From: Prosthecobacter sp.
GTDB taxonomy: Bacteria > Verrucomicrobiota > Verrucomicrobiia > Verrucomicrobiales > Verrucomicrobiaceae
Assembly: GCA_019186985.1 (NCBI GenBank)
Contig: JABARQ010000021.1
Location: 1-54,746 of the forward strand
Length of the DNA stretch: 54,746 bases
Reading direction: 5' to 3'
A program made the position numbers and the translations under genes. Under the pieces are notes generated by a model. It saw only the letters and a program-made list of their open reading frames with translations, was not told the DNA's origin and made no database searches. Below, piece by piece: positions 53,827 through 54,746 of the stretch (positions are counted from its first letter, which is position 1; each line of letters begins with the position of its first letter).

Positions 53827-54619
53827 GGTTGAGCGTTCGAACCAAACAAAGACGCGAACTTTGCAATCAGACCAATTACCAAAGTAATGATACCGAGCAG
53901 CGAATACACCCAGTGCTCTTTCAGGAAGATCACAAGATCCTTGGGGGATGAGCCATAAATATCTCTCCAACGATAGTTGGTGACCAAAGTGCCGGCGTTC
54001 GCCTTGCTGATTATTGCCTCGAATGTATCGACTTTGCGCAATGTTGAACGGTGAACAGACACAAAATCCCCTCTAGCTGCAGCCTCGACTTCTTCCGGTC
54101 CTGACAAAAATCCCAGATCAGTGATTTGGTTGCGAGCCATCAATGAAGGTAGCCGAGGATGTTCCATGTAGTTTGGACCATAAATATCGACCAAGCAGCG
54201 TGAAAGGTCGAAGAGGCTTGCTGGATCAAGTTCGTTCGGGTCTATGCCTTGAGTTCGGCAACGATGGTAAATCGATGGAAAACCGTAGTTGCTGTCTCGC
54301 ATGTTCCAATGGACCCAAGTGTATCCGCCATGATGCTTTGTCATGAAGGAGTTGAATTGAGACAGGAGCTCGTGTTCGAGTTCCTGGATCTTGGTCTTAA
54401 CATCTGCGCTGGGAACACGGAGTCTTTCCGCACATTGATGTATCGAAAACGACTCCGTTTGCGCCGAATCAAGGTTTCTGACAGCAATTGAGGTCACTCT
54501 TGCTGATGTGCCGTCGGGCCTATTCGCGAAGTCTTCGCTAGCATAGTGGATAAGCAGAACACGTCGCTTATCAGCAACCAGTTGTGTTAGCTTTTTCAGC
54601 GCTTCGGATCGCTTTTTTG
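53823..54619 (-). CDS. Hypothetical protein, 5' end cut by an insertion sequence
   Basis: A frame open from the insertion-sequence edge to 53823. The only usual start codon in frame is a GTG at 54497 (224 residues), but coherent coding sequence continues upstream of it (RRVLLIHYASEDFANRPDG) and no ATG, GTG or TTG occurs before the IS edge, so the true start was beyond 54619 and is lost. Visible parts are an N-terminal region with FSIHQCAERL, a HxxHWNMRDSNYGF-like block (GYTWVHWNMRDSNYGFPSIYHRC), and a single C-terminal membrane helix (VYSLLGIITLVIGLIAKFASLF). The DNA is clearly more AT-rich than its neighbours. I do not recognise a family function. Convergent, by a 4-bp overlap, with the ATPase gene. 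Confidence 0.6.
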
Positions 54620-54746
54620 GGCTCTTCGCAAAACTGCGTGTGATTAATTGGGTGGCTGGTTAGAATGAGGGATGCAAGACACCGAGTTTTATGAACGGCT
54701 GTTGGGCTTGAGCAAGCCCTGGAAAGTCAGCGGGGTTGAGATGGAC
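54620..54746 (+). mobile_element. ISL3-family insertion sequence, left part
   Basis: The left end reads GGCTCTTCGCAAAACTG from 54620, matching the GGCTCTT-type terminal inverted repeats of ISL3 elements, and 52 bp inside it the transposase begins. The element continues beyond the window. ISL3 elements normally duplicate 8 bp of target, so CTTTTTTG (54612-54619) should recur at the right end. The insertion removes the start of the gene to its left. Confidence 0.7.
54672..54746 (+). CDS. ISL3-family transposase, N-terminal part
   Basis: The first 25 residues, MQDTEFYERLLGLSKPWKVSG, match the conserved opening of ISL3 transposases (LYxxLLGLxxPWxV). The ATG at 54672 is only one base after a GAGG, so the exact start is uncertain. 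The frame is open to the window edge and the catalytic DDE domain is outside. Translocation by this enzyme would explain the broken gene next to it. Confidence 0.7.
   Translation, partial: MQDTEFYERLLGLSKPWKVSGVEMD

Noticed and set aside
52198..53970. A 590-residue minus-strand frame across the ATPase and the repeats
   Set aside because: The ATPase has Walker A, Walker B and nuclease-like motifs on the plus strand; the antisense frame is used here only to show that the repeats keep a frame open.

Overview
The window looks like a GC-rich chromosomal segment of a member of the Verrucomicrobiota, most likely a Prosthecobacter/Verrucomicrobium-type bacterium. This placement is inferred from gene content, not from an rRNA. 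The pointers are paired secreted sulfatases, a Tat-exported DUF1501 protein, a PPC-domain protein, a DUF1570/SHD1-type protein, a giant passenger-repeat protein ending in PEP-CTERM, a Ser/Thr kinase divergent from an ECF sigma factor, and an H1-like small basic protein just before rpsP.

Left part (1-26.9 kb). An inverted pair of REP-like palindromes precedes a NarL-type two-component system whose kinase carries discoidin-like sensor domains. Next come a secreted PPC-domain protein, a divergent pair of sugar-acid-type dehydrogenases, a Tat-exported beta-propeller protein, a halogenase-like flavoprotein, a lipoprotein cytochrome c, two sulfatases and DUF1501. An OmpR-type two-component system is divergent from a TonB-dependent receptor, with a palindrome near the predicted transcription start. 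Then follow a membrane protein, a gluzincin-like DUF1570 protein, a possible 52-residue peptide, a Kua/TMEM189-type lipid desaturase, and a LacI regulator divergent from a large secreted FAD oxidoreductase with a perfect palindrome between them. An orphan RelE-like protein closes this part. Much of it reads as uptake and breakdown of sulfated or acidic polysaccharides.

Middle (27-45.6 kb). One gene of 13.5 kb encodes a 4495-residue surface protein built from two tandem passenger-repeat modules, with a signal peptide and a PEP-CTERM tail. It is followed by tRNA-Tyr with a strong terminator, and a pair of membrane VWA/BatA-type proteins on the minus strand.

Right part (45.8-54.7 kb). A Ser/Thr kinase with an extracytoplasmic lamin-tail domain is divergent from an ECF sigma factor. 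A translation block follows: small basic protein, rpsP, KH protein and asnS. Then come a CE6-type esterase and an accessory region. In it, three 54-bp tandem palindromic repeats run directly into the start codon of an AAA ATPase carrying a PD-(D/E)XK-like C-terminal motif. Beside the ATPase lies an AT-richer gene whose 5' end is cut by an ISL3-type insertion sequence that runs off the window. This repeat-ATPase arrangement is the best candidate for something undescribed.
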